DNA from: Rhodococcus ruber
Lineage (GTDB): Bacteria; Actinomycetota; Actinomycetes; Mycobacteriales; Mycobacteriaceae
Assembly: GCF_027270735.1 (NCBI RefSeq)
Contig: NZ_JAPWIJ010000002.1
Span: 310,001-374,000, forward strand
Direction: 5' to 3'
Length of the DNA stretch: 64,000 nt
The notes beneath the pieces were generated by a model, which did no database searches, had not been told where the DNA came from, and saw only the letters and a program-made list of their open reading frames with translations. Shown in pieces: positions 62,555 to 64,000 of this stretch. The position numbers were made by a program, and so were the translations under genes. Numbering within the stretch: position 1 is the stretch's first letter; every line of letters begins with the position of its first letter.

Positions 62555-64000
62555 CGCGACAGCACCGCGGTCAGAGCCTCGCGAAGCGCGCCTTCGAGAT
62601 CGTCGATCAATTCATCGGCGCGCCAACAGATGTGCTTGTCGGGGCGCACGAGTAGCGCACCGCTCTCGGATACCTCGCGCAGCCTGGCCCAGTCGAAGTA
62701 CAGATCGGTCACCTCGCGCCCCGGTCCGATGACAACGGTCTCGAGCGGCACACCGAGTTCCTCGGCGACCCTGTCCGCAGCCGACTCCCACGCCGAGCCG
62801 GCGACTCCGGTGATGAGCGTGAAGCGTTCGTAGGGCGCAAGATCGAGCATCGCCCGCTTGTGCAGATGATCACCCACCCATGCGTGCGGAAGGTGGGATC
62901 CGGGCAGGGTGGACACCTGGTAGTACAGATCGCTGTCTCGTGTCGGTTCCGGTAGCGCACCGTCCGGCACTATTGCCGAGGATGTGTAGAACTGACCCAA
63001 TTCCACTCCGTGGGCATTGAATTCGTAGTTCTTGGTCTCCATGGCAGCAGCGAGTGCCGCGCGCTTGGCAGCGCCGGCAGGTGTGTTCGCCTTGCGTTCT
63101 TCTATTCGTTCGATCATCTCTGCTTCGGTCTTCGCATCCGTGACGCCGAGAGCCTCGAACAGGCCCGCGAATTCACGACTGGAGCGATTGGCACGCTCGA
63201 CGATCCGCTTCGCCACCGGAGCCCGCTCCGCACTGTAGGTATCGAGCAAGGACTCACCGGCACTGCCTTTCAGCACCGCGGCGAGCTTCCACGCCAGATT
63301 GTAGGAGTCCTGGATCGAGGTATTGGAGCCGAGTCCGTTGCTCGGCGGATGACGGTGGACCGCGTCACCGGCACAGAACACGCGCCCCTTCTGCAGATGC
63401 GTGGCGTGGGCTTCGTTGTTGCCCCACAGTGAGGTTCCCGTGATCTCGACATGAAGATCCGGCATGCCCAACAGGTTCCGGACGATCTGGACGGCGGCGG
63501 CCTCGTCCACCACCGGCGGCGGCACGGCGATGTCGAACCCCCACACCACGAGCCACTCGTTCCAGGGCCGAACCATACGCACCAACCCGGCACCGATACC
63601 GCCGACATTCGATCCAGGCTGAATCACCCAGTACAGCACCGACGGTCGATGTCCGACGTATTCTGCGATGTCCGCCTTGAACGTGATGTTCATCGACCCG
63701 GCGATGTCCATCGCGCCCTCGAACGGAAGGTCGATGTCGGCCGCCACTTTCGAGCGAGCGCCGTCCGCGCCGATGAGGTACTTGGCACGGATCGTGTACC
63801 GGTGTCCGGTCAGTCGATCCATCACCGACACACTGACCCCGTCGTCGTCCTGCACGTGTGAGAGGTATTCGGTCGAGAACTGGGTCTGAGTTCCTCGCAT
63901 CGTCGCATTCTTGACGAGGATCGGCTCGAGGTAGGTCTGCGGGATGTCGACGGTCAAGCACGGCGACGCGAGCTGGTAGTCCGCTTCACGGTCGGCACCG
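62551..64000 (-). CDS. FAD-dependent aromatic monooxygenase, cut by the right window edge
   Basis: The frame stays open to base 64000; the N-terminal FAD GxGxxG lies outside. LASPCLTVDIPQTYLEPIL, then YLIGADGARSKVA (DG motif) and FCAGDAVHRHPPSNGLGSNT (GD motif) identify a group A flavoprotein of the phenol/resorcinol hydroxylase type, with a C-terminal thioredoxin-like domain. It probably makes hydroxyquinol for the downstream dioxygenase. Substrate inferred from context (resorcinol or a similar phenol). Confidence 0.85.
   Translation of the reverse strand, partial: GADREADYQLASPCLTVDIPQTYLEPILVKNATMRGTQTQFSTEYLSHVQDDDGVSVSVMDRLTGHRYTIRAKYLIGADGARSKVAADIDLPFEGAMDIAGSMNITFKADIAEYVGHRPSVLYWVIQPGSNVGGIGAGLVRMVRPWNEWLVVWGFDIAVPPPVVDEAAAVQIVRNLLGMPDLHVEITGTSLWGNNEAHATHLQKGRVFCAGDAVHRHPPSNGLGSNTSIQDSYNLAWKLAAVLKGSAGESLLDTYSAERAPVAKRIVERANRSSREFAGLFEALGVTDAKTEAEMIERIEERKANTPAGAAKRAALAAAMETKNYEFNAHGVELGQFYTSSAIVPDGALPEPTRDSDLYYQVSTLPGSHLPHAWVGDHLHKRAMLDLAPYERFTLITGVAGSAWESAADRVAEELGVPLETVVIGPGREVTDLYFDWARLREVSESGALLVRPDKHICWRADELIDDLEGALREALTAVLSR

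Overview
The window reads as a chromosome segment of a high-GC, mycolic-acid-containing actinobacterium, most likely Rhodococcus or a close relative. The evidence is an alkB-rubA-rubA-rubB-alkU alkane hydroxylation operon, an antigen-85-type mycolyltransferase, a DosS/DosR pair of mycobacterial type, EthA-like Baeyer-Villiger monooxygenases, and dense gene packing with many 4-bp ATGA/GTGA overlaps. No rRNA, tRNA, CRISPR array, insertion sequence or phage gene is seen.

Layout. 1-11.8 kb is a surface-glycan locus: a condensation-type acyltransferase-like protein, a DUF998 protein, a membrane-anchored GH16-like protein with an altered active site, three GT2 glycosyltransferases, a large polytopic membrane protein, and a convergent GH2-like/DUF1839 pair. 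12-20 kb is housekeeping and regulation: an EEP-family phosphohydrolase, a membrane-anchored Hsp70-like protein, a low-molecular-weight tyrosine phosphatase, an ABC exporter, an anti-sigma/STAS pair, a divergent CrcB pair and a YdcF-like protein. 20-29.5 kb is an oxidative catabolic cluster: two Baeyer-Villiger-type monooxygenases, a ferritin-like diiron protein, an SDR, two alpha/beta hydrolases, a ferredoxin-reductase fusion, and MerR and TetR regulators. Its two control regions share an inverted-repeat half-site. 30-35 kb holds a LEA/CsbD-like protein, the mycolyltransferase, membrane and secreted proteins, and NDH-2.

35.4-50 kb is the most striking region, a compact DosR (dormancy/hypoxia) regulon. 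DosR and DosS are encoded together with four tandem-USP proteins, a phosphoketolase, a flavodoxin, a zinc alcohol dehydrogenase, a DUF1003 protein, an Rv1733c-like membrane protein and a Kef-type antiporter. I find DosR-like boxes at five places, each about 75-125 bp upstream of a start codon. Three small ANTAR proteins, a WhiB-like protein and a degenerate EAL-DICT protein are in or beside this region.

52-57 kb contains two secreted proteins, a membrane diguanylate cyclase, a DUF559 endonuclease-like gene flanked by a direct repeat, and two very small hydrophobic ORFs. 57-60.6 kb is the alkane hydroxylase operon. 60.6 kb to the right edge is a hydroxyquinol-type aromatic degradation operon: a flavin monooxygenase (cut by the window edge), maleylacetate reductase and an intradiol dioxygenase.
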